Positions 22,338-32,680 are shown, counted from the stretch's first letter. The stretch: DNA of 64,000 bases from Corinectria fuckeliana (GCA_019137255.1 WPDH01000180.1:1-64000); one strand, 5' to 3'. Notes: a model not told the origin generated them from the letters alone. Program-made: numbers and translations.

Positions 22338-23847
22338 ATGCCCCCCGACGACTTACATGTTATTATCATCGGCGCAGGTATTTCAGTTTGACTTCAACCT
22401 CCATTGTTTGCGCTAATGTCTTCAATTGAGGTATCACGGGCTTGATAGTTGGGCAGGGGCTGAAGAAGGTATCGTTGTGTTTCATAAAAGCGCTGCTGCG
22501 GATGTTGACATATCTGTTTAGCTGGGAATTCCGCACTCCATCTTCGAGAAGGAAGGAAGTCTCAATTACCGCAGCAATGAGTGGACTATGGCCATTCACT
22601 GGTCTTTAGACCGCTTGGAGAAGATCTTACCGCCTGAAGTCTTCGGCAAACTGCCTCTGATCTCCTGCAACCCAGCAGTGCCAATTGAAGCTGGAGGGCT
22701 TTATCCCATCATCCAAGCTGAGACAGGCAGCCTTCTTACCGGTGTCCCGTACGAGAAGGGGCTCCGTGTGTCTCGGAGCAAGATGCGAGCCCTCTGCTCC
22801 GAGGGAGTTGAAGTTCAGTACGGAAAGAATCTTGTCGATGTTGCCTTCAACGAGAGCGGGCGAGGCGTCGTCGCCACTTTCTCCGACGGCACTGTTGTTC
22901 CTGGTTCTGTCATCATTGGTGCAGACGGCCCTCGCTCCAAAGTGCGTGAGTTCGCTATGGGAAGCGCCGCCGAAGCGGCTATCAGCAAATTTCCCATATT
23001 CCACACGAACATGACAGTGTGCTTCCAGGACGCTGAGAAGGCCAAATATGTGCGTCGGGACTTTCCCACCAGCTACTTGGCCCTGAGCAACCAGTCGTTC
23101 CATGCTTTTCAGTCTAGTAAGACTTCCCTGTTTCTTTCTTAGCAATGCCAAAGTACTAACACGCCAAAGTCTCCAACATGCCTGATGGCCCTGATCACCC
23201 AGAGACCTGGATCTTTCACATGGCCATGGCCTGGTTGGGAGACGCGAACAATACACTCAGCTACCCGGAACGCCTCGCGTTGATCAAGGAACGCGCAGTC
23301 GGGATGGGGGAGCCAGCCCGGTCGGCCTTCTTGTGGCTGCCGGACGACACCGAAGTGCACAAGGCAGATATCAGTTACTGGATCCCGAAGCCATGGAACA
23401 ATCACGACGGAAGGATGACTCTGATCGGAGACGCAGCTCACCCGATGCCGCCGTGTAAGTGATATGTTCCCAGGCTACTCACACTAGGATGCTGACGCTC
23501 TCCAAGATCGTGGTCAGGGTCTAAACCACTGCATCTGTGACACTTCATATCTCCTTGCCGGCTTGGCAGACGTCCAGGCCGGGGCTAAGAGTCTTGCGGA
23601 AACGATCAAAGGCTACGAAGCAGACGTCATCCCTCGTGGCCAAGAAGAGGTCAAATGCTCCGTTGAGAACGGGTACATGCTTCACGACTGGAAGAAGGTT
23701 GAAACAAGCCCTGTTTTCACTCGAGGTTTCAAGCCAATGGAAGGGCATGATGCTCAGCCAGAGGAGAAGAAGGAAGACATCAGTGAGCATGCGAAAGTGC
23801 AGCGTGGGGGAGACGTTGAGGAGAACGTGGCAGTCGGCGCAGCGTAG
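22338..23847 (+). CDS. FAD-dependent monooxygenase (aromatic hydroxylase fold)
   Basis: Class A flavoprotein hydroxylase of 432 aa, expected to hydroxylate an aromatic ring with NAD(P)H and O2. Exons are 22338-22377, 22431-22468, 22522-23116, 23170-23454 and 23507-23847. The first two are tiny and together encode the GxGxxG loop IIIGAGITGLIVGQGLKK. IFEKEGS carries the acidic residue that binds ADP-ribose. VIIGADGPRSKVRE is the DG motif, and LIGDAAHPMPPYRGQGLNH is the GD motif that contacts FAD ribose and is rebuilt across intron 4. The C-terminal 60 residues are charged and unconserved. No transmembrane segment is evident. It is paired with the P450. Confidence 0.92.
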
Positions 23848-24235
23848 GTGTATGTTTGCGGTCGAAGTCCCACACAAGCATGGTTTTCCAAGTTACATCT
23901 TCTTTTCTTATACTGAAGCCAAAAGTTATCGCCTCCAAGCTCGCTGCACTGAATATTCAAATTGTTACATTAGATCTTGTGAACAAGACCAAAGAAGGAA
24001 GAAAGCATAAACATAAATTAAAACAGAACTTAGTTCGCGACCAAAGTGCGGCCTCTCCTAGAGAAGAGTCTCGGAGGTCGAGAAGGAAAGATGAAAGAGG
24101 TAGGAAGGCAAACCAGCAAAGCAGAACCATGTAGATAGAAAATGCAGTGGAAAATCACATACAGTAGACGAACTAAATCAGAGAAGCAAAATATCAGTCC
24201 CACTTAGTCTGAGCCCATTAGTCCACAATTATCGC
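23848..24235. other. Convergent 3' spacer, monooxygenase / secreted oxidoreductase
   Basis: 388 bp between two convergent 3' ends; purine-rich between about 23990 and 24130. No gene or repeat recognised; probable 3' UTR sequence. Confidence 0.5.
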
Positions 24236-25645
24236 CTATTTCTTCTCATACATGCTGTCAACGAGATGATCGGTGAAGTTCCAAAGTGCTCCAGTCGCAT
24301 GAGAAATAATGGCTGCACCGGTATACCAAGTGTTAAGATGGCCCTGAAGATCGTCGAGCTTGTTGTAGAATCCCTTGAAAATCTCCCTCGGAGCAACATG
24401 CAAGTTGAATGGATAGTGGCTCGAGTATGCCAGCAGCTCGGCAGGCTTGAGATGTTTCGCTTGCCGACCTAGTACCGCAGCTCTGACTCGGTCGAAGGTC
24501 TCGGTCATGTCTCTCTTGACGAGAGTATCTGGCGTCTGGCCTGTTGTTCCGTACCTGACCAGGTAGATGTCAGGGACCACGGTTGGTGACATTTGATAGA
24601 GAGAAGGCAGCTTTGGCAGGTTATGTGGCGTATCCGGGTGGGTGTTCTGGAAAGCGAAGTTTTCTGGTAGTCCGGCCGCGCGCACAAGTCCGACATACCA
24701 TCCTGAAGCCGTGAACTTGGTGAAGAGGCCCCTTTCGGCCTTGTCCATGCCGAAAGGCTCCATGTTGGACGCCAGTGGCGGCATCGTGATCAGCAACTTC
24801 TTCGCCTGGATTGCTTTGAGTCCATTCGGAGTTCGGACGACTACCGTAACTCCGAACTTACTTCGAGTCGCCGACACGACCCGAGAGCTAACCAGCGCGT
24901 CATTTCCAAGCATCTCCTCCGCTCTGTCGTAGAGTTCCTGGTTGTACCGCCGAGATGTCACAAGAGCTCCCTTGTAGCCAGGATCCAAGGCCGCTAGATA
25001 CTCCCGATTGAAGTATCTGAGGACGTACAAGGTCGACTGAGACAGTAGATCCCCGAAGCCCTCGAGGTTGTAGAACATGTTGTAGGTCGTGTCTTCCAGG
25101 TTGTACTTTGCCAGAAATTCTCTAAAAGGCAGGAGAAGGTCCTTGGGAACGGGGTCGGGAAGACGAGTCGAGTAGTAGAGGTAAGGATATTTCTCGCTCT
25201 GCGCTTTGAAGCCGGTGAGATCCATATCGAAGCTGAAGTCGGGGATGGCCTGGCCATTGCGAAAGTCCACGTACTTTGCGACGCCAAAGCCGGTCTCAGA
25301 GAGCGGGATCTGATCCAGCGATATGTCAAAGCTAGCAAAGTGATTTCGAATTACATCAACGTCTCCGTAGCCTTGGACGCCGTAGTCGATGGTGATGCCG
25401 CTACCAGGTACGTGGTAGGTTGACGTATGTCCTCCGAAAGCCTGGCGCGTTTCAACGACGGCGACACTTTTGCCCATTCTGCGGAGCTTCACGGCTGCGT
25501 ACGTCCCGGAAGACCCTCCTCCGATAACGACAACATCTCTCCTGATAGTGGGATAGGTCGTTCTGCCTTCCAAGTCCGCGGGCACCGCATTGGCGAAGCT
25601 CACACCAAGCCCAGCAACGAGCGACAATGTAACGACTGGCTTCAT
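24236..25645 (-). CDS. Secreted FAD-dependent oxidoreductase, amine-oxidase/CpaO-like
   Basis: Single-exon flavoprotein of 469 aa. The N-terminus (MKPVVTLSLVAGLGVSFANA) is a convincing signal peptide with cleavage near residue 20. The dinucleotide fold DVVVIGGGSSGTYAAVKLRR spans about 37-56, followed by VVETRQAFGGHTSTY, typical of flavin amine oxidases and of beta-cyclopiazonate dehydrogenase-like proteins. Such enzymes catalyse oxidative cyclisation or dehydrogenation. The absence of introns contrasts with its multi-exon neighbours. It is divergent from the OMT-like gene over a promoter with two cluster elements. A secreted or vacuolar oxidising step late in the pathway is inferred; the substrate is unknown. 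Confidence 0.82.
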   Translation of the reverse strand: MKPVVTLSLVAGLGVSFANAVPADLEGRTTYPTIRRDVVVIGGGSSGTYAAVKLRRMGKSVAVVETRQAFGGHTSTYHVPGSGITIDYGVQGYGDVDVIRNHFASFDISLDQIPLSETGFGVAKYVDFRNGQAIPDFSFDMDLTGFKAQSEKYPYLYYSTRLPDPVPKDLLLPFREFLAKYNLEDTTYNMFYNLEGFGDLLSQSTLYVLRYFNREYLAALDPGYKGALVTSRRYNQELYDRAEEMLGNDALVSSRVVSATRSKFGVTVVVRTPNGLKAIQAKKLLITMPPLASNMEPFGMDKAERGLFTKFTASGWYVGLVRAAGLPENFAFQNTHPDTPHNLPKLPSLYQMSPTVVPDIYLVRYGTTGQTPDTLVKRDMTETFDRVRAAVLGRQAKHLKPAELLAYSSHYPFNLHVAPREIFKGFYNKLDDLQGHLNTWYTGAAIISHATGALWNFTDHLVDSMYEKK

Positions 25646-25945
25646 TGTGAATGGTCAGAAATTTGCGGCTTGCAGAATGGTTTGGACGACAGCTTGCATT
25701 CTGATCGACGAAAATGAAGCGGTGACGAGGCCATTTTTGATGGCGGTCTATGCAGTGATACCCCTTGTTCCGAAGCCCTTAGAAAGCCACCTCGTGTCGC
25801 CGCATATGCCCAACCGCGACATTGTCGTGAGGCTGGGTCCTTAGGCGAGGGGGCTGAGACAGCCAGTGCCCGTTGCTTTCTCTGTGAAGGTCGCCATCAT
25901 CAAGCTTGTGATCATCAGCTGGTCCTCGTTGGTGTTTCCGGCATT

Positions 25946-25954
25946 CGGAACCCG
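25946..25954 (-). promoter_or_regulatory. CGG-N3-CCG element (CGGGTTCCG on minus strand)
   Basis: The plus strand reads CGGAACCCG, the exact reverse complement of the elements at 16297 and 18698. Confidence 0.55.
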
Positions 25955-26012
25955 GAGGCCGGGGCTGGCGGGGTGGGTGACGCCGAGTACGCGGCCCCAC
26001 CCGGTTGGTTAA

Positions 26013-26021
26013 CGGGAGCCG
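26013..26021 (-). promoter_or_regulatory. CGG-N3-CCG element (CGGCTCCCG on minus strand)
   Basis: The plus strand reads CGGGAGCCG, the exact reverse complement of the elements at 16121 and 22161. Confidence 0.55.
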
Positions 26022-26206
26022 TCTCGCGCACCCAAATAAAGACTGAAGGATTTCCGCTTCCCGACTTGCATGTAGGGGGCTCGGCTCGCGAGGCAAGGTA
26101 TACAGGGTGAGAATAGTCGCAAATGTATTGGTCTTAAGTTTGATGAGTCCCTCCGCCCCTCCCCCCCGGTCTTGGGTAGGATGCTGAATACGAGCAAACA
26201 GCCAAA

Positions 26207-27692
26207 ATGGACCCCAGAGATATTGCCGTCCTTGCCGGAGAGATCTCCAAGGAATCCGAAGTCCTAGCCCAGCTGCTGAGGGACACGGAACCCCGCGGCT
26301 CTTCCGACGATGCGACCCAGCCAGCGATCCAACCAGCGACCCAGCAGCTCTGGAACCAACACCCGCGTGGATGCGACGTCGAGCGAAGCCAGTCCAAGCT
26401 GCTCGGGCTCACCGAGAGGCTGGATCGCGCTCTGAGGGGGCCACAAGAAGTATTGCATGAGTTTGTCGCCTCTAACTGGGATAGAGGCGCCTTGTACTGC
26501 CTCCTCGAACATGGCGTGCTCGAGCTCCTCCCGAGCACTGGGTCTGTGGCCTTGGCGGAGCTTGCCGAGAAGACCGCGATCCCGGCCGAGAAGTTGCTTC
26601 CGATGCTGAGACTGGCAGCATGTGGGGAGATGATCCAGGAACCCACGAGCGAGGCCTTTCGACACGGCGCTATCTCTCACGAGCTGGTGAATGACCCTGG
26701 GTTCAAGGCATTCATCGGATTTCAGTATTTTCCGACTCAGCCCACAACGTCATACAGGACTAATCAGGAGCAGGCTTTACGAGACTCGTGTAGCATCTGC
26801 ACACCTTGCAGATTCACTGAAGAAGCCAAATCCATTCTGGACAGGCCAATCTGCCTTCAAATACGCGTAAGTCCGTGTGTGTTGATGATGAGCAGAGCTA
26901 ATCCAAGGCAGATGGGGTCAATCCATGTATGATTGGCATAAGAACCATCCGGAGAAGGGAACTCAATTCAGGGCGGCAATGAAGAGCGTCACAAGCTGTC
27001 AGTAATCCTTTTAGTAAACCTTTTCCGCGCTTGACGTCTGCAAACTTACACCTTTGCACCTAGCCCTTGATCCCGGCAATCAGCTCCTGAAAGACTGGTT
27101 CTCTCACAACATCGATTGCGGCGACAATAGGAAGCACGAGTTCATTGAAGTCACTCGATTTCCTATGCAAGCTCCCCACTTTCTGACCAAAAGCTATCCT
27201 TCCGTGTCGTTCAATGTGCAACAGTTTCCTGAAGACATCAACCTCATGACTGTGCAGGAAAGCCAGGCGAGTCACGTCCGTATTTACAACCTGAACTCGA
27301 TCCTTTGGAATCTCCCCGATGATGATTGCATCACGATACTGCGGATTTTCCTCCCGCTTTTGGAGAAATCGCCAAAATCACTTCTCCTGATCAATGAGCT
27401 GATGTCTCCCCGTTCGGGCACGTTTGAACCCCATGTGGACAAGGCGTATCGGAGGCGTGATGTGACAGTCATGACCATGCACAATGCGAAGTTGAGGACC
27501 GATGAAGGCTGGGGAGAGATATTCCAAAAAGCCAGCCCGAACTTCAAGGTGAGTACAGCCCCAGGCTAGAGCGCTAGATCGTTTCCACTGATGTCGTCCG
27601 AAATGTCGCAGATTGAAGGGACTGTTGGATTTACTTCGCACAGCTGTCGAGCGCTCTGGGAGTTGAGTTGCTTTTCAGCCAGCACGGCCTAA
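26207..27692 (+). CDS. O-methyltransferase-fold protein, probable pseudoenzyme (AflS-like?)
   Basis: 420 aa. Exons are 26207-26724, 26774-26866, 26912-26997, 27064-27548 and 27612-27692. The N-terminal winged-helix dimerisation half is normal (GVLELLPSTG, AISHELVNDPGFKAFIGFQLYETR, WGQSMYDWHKNHPEKG). The C-terminal half aligns with plant/fungal O-methyltransferases (SYPSVSFNVQ, DDDCITILR). However, the glycine-rich SAM motif is replaced by EVTRFPMQAPHF (about 261-272), and the catalytic His of the ILHNWPD motif is Trp314 (ILWNLPD). It therefore probably cannot methylate. AflS/AflJ, the AflR co-activator in aflatoxin clusters, is an OMT-like protein with a regulatory rather than enzymatic role, so a co-regulator function with the Zn2Cys6 protein is a reasonable inference. 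A decayed enzyme is the alternative, but the frame is fully open. Confidence 0.8.
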
Positions 27693-27894
27693 AATGCTAC
27701 TGCGTTGTGGCTTTCAGTGCACCGGACATTGGGTATGTCAAATAAGTCGATCGGCCTTGCGTTGATGCAGATTGGATATTAGTTGGCGGGGAGCAGTTTG
27801 GTTGAAGTACTTCTGACCCGTCTCATCATTTCTCTATATCGTAAGGTAGCTTACATCGATCCCAAGAAGCGCGAAATCTAAGTCTCCGTTTTTG

Positions 27895-29910
27895 TTACTC
27901 CTCTACTGGTACTTCCGGCTGCTTCCTCCGTTGCAACAGACAATGACGACCCCATTTTCTTCTATACTTGTCGGGAATGAAGCTGAAACTCGGAATCCAC
28001 AAAGCTCGTGCAACGAGGTGGGTGCTGGCAGCATCAAGGAATGGCTCGCACTGCACAATCTCCCAGTTTGCATCATCTGCGATGTAATCGGGCTCGTTGG
28101 GTGGCAGAGGGTCGGTTCTCTCGGGATACTGCGTATCCACCAAAAAAGGGCAAAGACGCAAGTCGGTGTATTTGCCCAAATCCTCCTCATTATTGCCGTT
28201 CATGCCATTGGTTGGCATCCAGGTGCCGCTCCAGAAGCCGAAGCCAGTCTCGGCCTCAGCGAACTCGCCAGGCAACAAGCCGTGGAACTCAGATCGAACA
28301 AATTTCGCATGCATCTCCCGTGGAAGGAAGTAGGATGATGGAAAGCGATACCACTCCTTAGCAAAGCAGACTGAATCCTCAGTCTGGCCAACTGCCTCTT
28401 TTCCTTCGGTAGTATCCCAAAGCGGAGCATAGATCTTCAAGGGGGCGGAGTACGCGGAGTAAATGCCGTAGACCCGGGCAATAGCAACGTCGAGCGACAA
28501 GATCATGACAAGTCCAACCGCCACAAGCTTCAATTTGGCTGGAATCTTCCCAACCAAAGTCGTGGGGTCAGAGTTTCCGATGGCCGTCAAAACCATGTGA
28601 AGCGAGATGGAGGCGTTCAGTGCCAGGAAGGGATAAGCCGGGTACATGAATCTCTCCTCTTTGTGGGGTTGCAGAGTGAAAATGGTGAGCCACATGTAAA
28701 ACGGAGCGATAAAGATGATAGTCCTCAATCCAGATTTTACCCCTTTGCTGGATGGAGAGATAATCTTCTGGATGATGAACAGTGGGAAGGCAACAAGAGC
28801 TAGGATAAACCAAATGTTGAAGTTCAAGGCCAGATTCTTGAAGTAAAAGGTCCTAGGTTCGGTACCATATAGCTCGGGCCCGCCATTTGACGAGAAGATG
28901 TTGTACTTGATGATGTTCCAGGTCACAACCTCCGATTTTTTGTAAAAGAAGAGATTGATGATAAAGTCAAGAAACTACAGTTCGTTAGAGCAAGGTGTAA
29001 AGAAGCATACGAGAGGCAACTCACCAGCAAAACGATGGCCGACGTAACACCCCGACCAACCCTAAGGACAGCCTCAATAAAGGCGTTCTTGTCGCTGAAG
29101 ATGGCGAGAACACCCTCCTCTAGAACGTAGGGTGCGCAAAGCGCTGCCGCAAAAGGCCATCCAAGAATGCCTGCCATGGCAAACCAGAATATTCCCAGGG
29201 AAGTCCTTAAACCGCCCCGCCAGTTCATGAACGCAGCAGCTCCGAGGGTAACCATGTACATAGCGAAGCTAGACGGTAGGAAGGCGGTGCTTGCGTGGAA
29301 GTTGCCAGGGCTCATGACGGTAGCGACGAGGAAAAAGATGCCGATGCGACTGTTGAGGGTCGTGCTGGTGACCATGAAGAGGATAGTCTGGCACAGAGCG
29401 CAGACGAGGGCCAATCCGATGCGGATGAAGTAAAACTCGCCAATCTGGTGGTCCGCCTGTCAATCGACATGTATGCTGTGAGGGACCGAGGCGCACAAAC
29501 CTTTGTAGCCTGTGGGAGCAGTCTCCGCATGTTCCCAACAAGGGCATGGAGCGCAATATAGAGCCAGCTCCGAATGGCGAAGTCGGGAGAATACTCCCAC
29601 GTCTGGAGTCCATAGCCATGGGAGAGGTAGTGCGTTGGCTCCCAGTAGTTGAATGTCTCGTCGCAGTCTTGGATCGGGGCGAACCAGGCAGAGAGAAAGG
29701 CGGCGCCGAGGAACCAGTAGAAGGCGGATATGGGCTGGATCCCGTAGGCGCTGGGAGCTCTGTATTGGGGCAGCAACAGGTCAGCAGCAAACAGCAAACG
29801 GTGACGTCTTCAAGCCGGACGGCAGAGGAGGGGAGCGCATACTTCTTCTTGGCGTGGCTCGCGGCCGGATGCACAAACTCACTCCGCCGAGGGACTGTCG
29901 TCGGGGCCAT
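27895..29910 (-). CDS. ALG9: Alpha-1,2-mannosyltransferase ALG9 (GT22)
   Basis: ER membrane glycosyltransferase that adds alpha-1,2-mannoses from dolichol-phosphate-mannose to the lipid-linked N-glycan precursor. 608 aa. Exons are 29910-29843, 29759-29501, 29444-29025 and 28974-27895. The first splice pair is set by AKKK/APSAYGIQP. The luminal loop CDETFNYWEPTHYLSHGYG and QTWEYSPDFAIRSWLY are the GT22 hallmark. Many hydrophobic segments follow, and FSSNGGPELYGTEP with PHKEERFMYPAYPFL near the centre of the protein is also typical. It is housekeeping and marks the right border of the cluster. Confidence 0.93.
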
Positions 29911-30458
29911 TGTGAACGAGTTGGGGGAATCGTGAGGGTTGCAAAGTCTGGAATGCGATTGTCATGGTGGGCTGCTTTCAACAGTTGGGGAACGGGCACA
30001 CAGGTGGCACCCTCACCCTTGCAGCAGCAGCTCCTTAATTAGCTCCTTAGCTCCGGTCCGCGTCAGTGAGAGAGGGGGTGAGCATGTGAGGACTCGGTGA
30101 GGATGGTGGGGTGATAAGCCGCTAGCTCCAACCGGCCGCCGAGGATCCACCGCTTATCGCTCACCTTGGTTTTTTTCTTCCCGAAACCAGGTCGTCTTGC
30201 GACAGCCAGTTTTCGCTACACTTGCTCATCTTTTTTCCTTAAGAAATCTTCCCAAGGACTTCAAGATCGCCATCTTCGGATCCAATTCTCACGAACTTGT
30301 CATCTACTATTACATTATTTCACTCCTACTGTACCAAAACTACCTTGCATCCATCTTCCGCCTTTTCACTCTTCCCGCTCCCGGGCTTCTCGCCTATTGC
30401 GACTCGACCCAACCCAACCCATTGATCTCGACATCGAAACCACCCTGTGTCTCCAAAC
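29911..30458. promoter_or_regulatory. Shared divergent promoter, ALG9 / NAF1
   Basis: 548 bp between divergent start codons, with a pyrimidine-rich leader before NAF1 (ATTTCACTCC, CTTCCGCC words) and an imperfect repeat of AGCTCCTTA near 30030-30050. One chance CGG-N3-CCG lies at about 30135, outside the cluster. No gene inside. Confidence 0.5.
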
Positions 30459-32144
30459 ATGTCAAGCTTTCAGATTCCTGGCTTGGGCCAGGCTAAACCC
30501 AACGAAACCCTGCCACCGCTTCCTGCCGATATCCTCATTGCCGCAGCAAGCGTCGAAGGAACTGAGATGATTGACGCCCCTCCGCATGCGCCTGTTGAAA
30601 GCACCGAGATGGCCGATGCCCCTGCGAATACGGCTGGCGAACAAGCACAGAATGCCACTATCCAGGAAACCAATTCTACCGAGCCTCAGCAAACCTCTGA
30701 TGTCGAGCCTGAATCAATGGCTGTCGATCAGCCCGAAAGCCCCCCCTCCCTCACTGGTGCACTCGAGGCAGCCCTCGGCGGACTCGACACCCCAACCGCA
30801 GGACAGTCAGAGGCCAACCCACAACCCGCAGAACTACAGAACGACGAAGCAGAGAATCCACAATGGGAGGTTGACTCCTCGCCCTACGAGTCCTCTTCAG
30901 ATTCCAGCAGCTCAGACTCCTCCTCGGATGAGGACTCGGATAACGAAGGCTACGAGCTTCTAGGTGTGGAGGAGACTGCGCGACTCTTAATGCAGGCGGA
31001 GGGAGGATCCGATGATGAGGGCGACAAGGGGGGCAAGGGCTCCGGCTCTGCGCAAGTCCGCACAAAGAACGAGATCGTTGACGAGTCAGTCACGAAACCC
31101 GACGTCACAATCACGCCAGAAATGAAGATCGAGGAGCTAGGAGCCGTTGAGCACATTGTGGAGAACACCATGCTAGTCAAAGCCATCACTCCTGGAGAGT
31201 ATCAAGTTCTAGATACAGGCTCTGTACTCTGCACCGCCGAGCGAGTCGTCATTGGTGCAGTCGCGGAGACTATCGGAAAGGTCCTGCAGCCTATGTACAC
31301 CGTTCGGTTCTCTTCTGAAGAGGAAATCAAAGAGCTCGGTCTAGAGGTTGGAACCAAGTTATTCTACCCGATCGAGCACGCAAGCTTCGTCTTCACCGAA
31401 CCCCTGAAAAACCTGAAGGGATCCGACGCCAGTAACCTGCACGACGAGGAAGTCGGCGACGACGAGATGGAGTTCTCAGATGACGAAAAGGAAGCCGAGT
31501 ACAAGCGAGCTATCAAGCAGAAGAAAAAGGACAAGTGGAAGAACGGAAAGGGAGGCAAGGAGCCTCACCCCCTGCGACAAGAAGTCCGACCAGACGGCGG
31601 CTTGAACTACGACGACGACGAGGATGGCCCTTACAAGCCGCTCGCGCGCCCACCCGGCTATGGCTGCGGGCCGGTATCCAACGAGACTTACGAGCCGCCG
31701 GCTGGCCGAAGTTTTCAGCGAGGCAGAGGACGTGGAGATTCCAGGGGACGAGGAGGAGGCAGAGGTCGCGGAGGTCGCGGAGGTCGCGGAGGCTTCGGCC
31801 AGCCCCGAGACGGCTACTCGTTGCCCCCTCAAGTTCAGCAGCCGGCTCCCGCTCCCCAATCCCAATGGGGCGGCAACGCGGCCCCCACCCAGGGCGCCGC
31901 TCCCGCCATGCCCAACTTCGGCTTCCAGATGCCCGGCTGGCCTCAGCCACCCACTCCCAACACCGGCGGTTCTGCTGCTCCACCGCCGCCTCCCGGATGG
32001 CCTGCACAGGGCCAACAGGCGGCGCCTCCCGGTGGCGCCTTTGTCAACCCGGCCTTCTTTGCTGCGTTGATGTCCCAGATGCAGGCCCAGAACGGCCAGG
32101 CACTGTGGACACCGCCCCAGCCTCCCAACGGACAGGGCCAGTAA
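30459..32144 (+). CDS. NAF1: H/ACA ribonucleoprotein assembly factor NAF1
   Basis: Nuclear factor that loads the H/ACA core (Cbf5-Nop10-Nhp2) onto nascent snoRNA before Gar1 replaces it. 561 aa, single exon; the first in-frame ATG gives MSSFQIPGLGQ. The N-terminal region is acidic and low-complexity, with a Ser/Asp run around 145-170. The Gar1/Naf1 core lies at roughly 215-320 (EELGAVEHIVENTMLVKA, VLDTGSVLC, IGAVAETIGKVLQPMYTVRF, KLFYPIEHASFVF). Then come a Lys-rich stretch, an RGG/GRGGRGG region and a Pro/Gln/Gly-rich tail, as in other fungal NAF1 proteins. Closely linked to ALG9 on the opposite strand. Confidence 0.93.
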   Translation: MSSFQIPGLGQAKPNETLPPLPADILIAAASVEGTEMIDAPPHAPVESTEMADAPANTAGEQAQNATIQETNSTEPQQTSDVEPESMAVDQPESPPSLTGALEAALGGLDTPTAGQSEANPQPAELQNDEAENPQWEVDSSPYESSSDSSSSDSSSDEDSDNEGYELLGVEETARLLMQAEGGSDDEGDKGGKGSGSAQVRTKNEIVDESVTKPDVTITPEMKIEELGAVEHIVENTMLVKAITPGEYQVLDTGSVLCTAERVVIGAVAETIGKVLQPMYTVRFSSEEEIKELGLEVGTKLFYPIEHASFVFTEPLKNLKGSDASNLHDEEVGDDEMEFSDDEKEAEYKRAIKQKKKDKWKNGKGGKEPHPLRQEVRPDGGLNYDDDEDGPYKPLARPPGYGCGPVSNETYEPPAGRSFQRGRGRGDSRGRGGGRGRGGRGGRGGFGQPRDGYSLPPQVQQPAPAPQSQWGGNAAPTQGAAPAMPNFGFQMPGWPQPPTPNTGGSAAPPPPPGWPAQGQQAAPPGGAFVNPAFFAALMSQMQAQNGQALWTPPQPPNGQGQ

Positions 32145-32680
32145 CTGCGTTAAGTGCGCGTTTGGGAAAGGGTTTTAAAAGCATTATTTGTTTGGGGATT
32201 GCATATGTAGAAGGCGCTGGCGACAATGAGTTTTCGTAATCATAGAGACAAAGGATATTGTATTCAGAGCTAGACCAGACTTGATGTATGGAATGATACC
32301 CAATCTATCAAACACACCCACCACTACCGAGCCAAAAAGGGGCACTTAGGAGACGTGTTTTCAGTCACTGTGTAGGCTAGCCAAATACCCCCGGCAACCC
32401 CGTTAGTGATGATGCGTATGTTTGCGTCACAGTAGCTGGCAGCAAGCCCAGTGTGTGCCTCTTTGCAATACCGTGATCATAACATCTAGTCCCCTCAAGA
32501 AAAATCGCATAGCGGAGGGGATATAATGGAGGATAATGCCTTCTAGGTGATTCTAGCAACCTCGTGTACAAGAACAATAATCGTAGCCTATCCAATCGAC
32601 CAAATACATTCTACCAAACTCATTCGCCTTCAACCAGCAATCAATTAAAGCTCAACACGCTTTCAGTCGTCAATCCCTAC
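32145..32680. other. Convergent 3' spacer, NAF1 / aminopeptidase
   Basis: 536 bp between convergent genes; no sustained reading frame with known similarity and no repeat noticed. Probable 3' UTRs. Confidence 0.5.

Larger units (their letters stand above)
25646..26206. promoter_or_regulatory. Shared divergent promoter, secreted oxidoreductase / OMT-like gene
   Basis: 561 bp between divergent start codons. Contains reverse-oriented copies of both recurrent elements (CGGAACCCG and CGGGAGCCG) 67 bp apart. No gene lies inside. Confidence 0.6.

Noticed and set aside
31476..32239. Several Arg/Ser/Gly-rich frames overlapping the NAF1 tail
   Set aside because: They arise from the GC-rich RGG/Pro-rich repeats of NAF1 in other frames.
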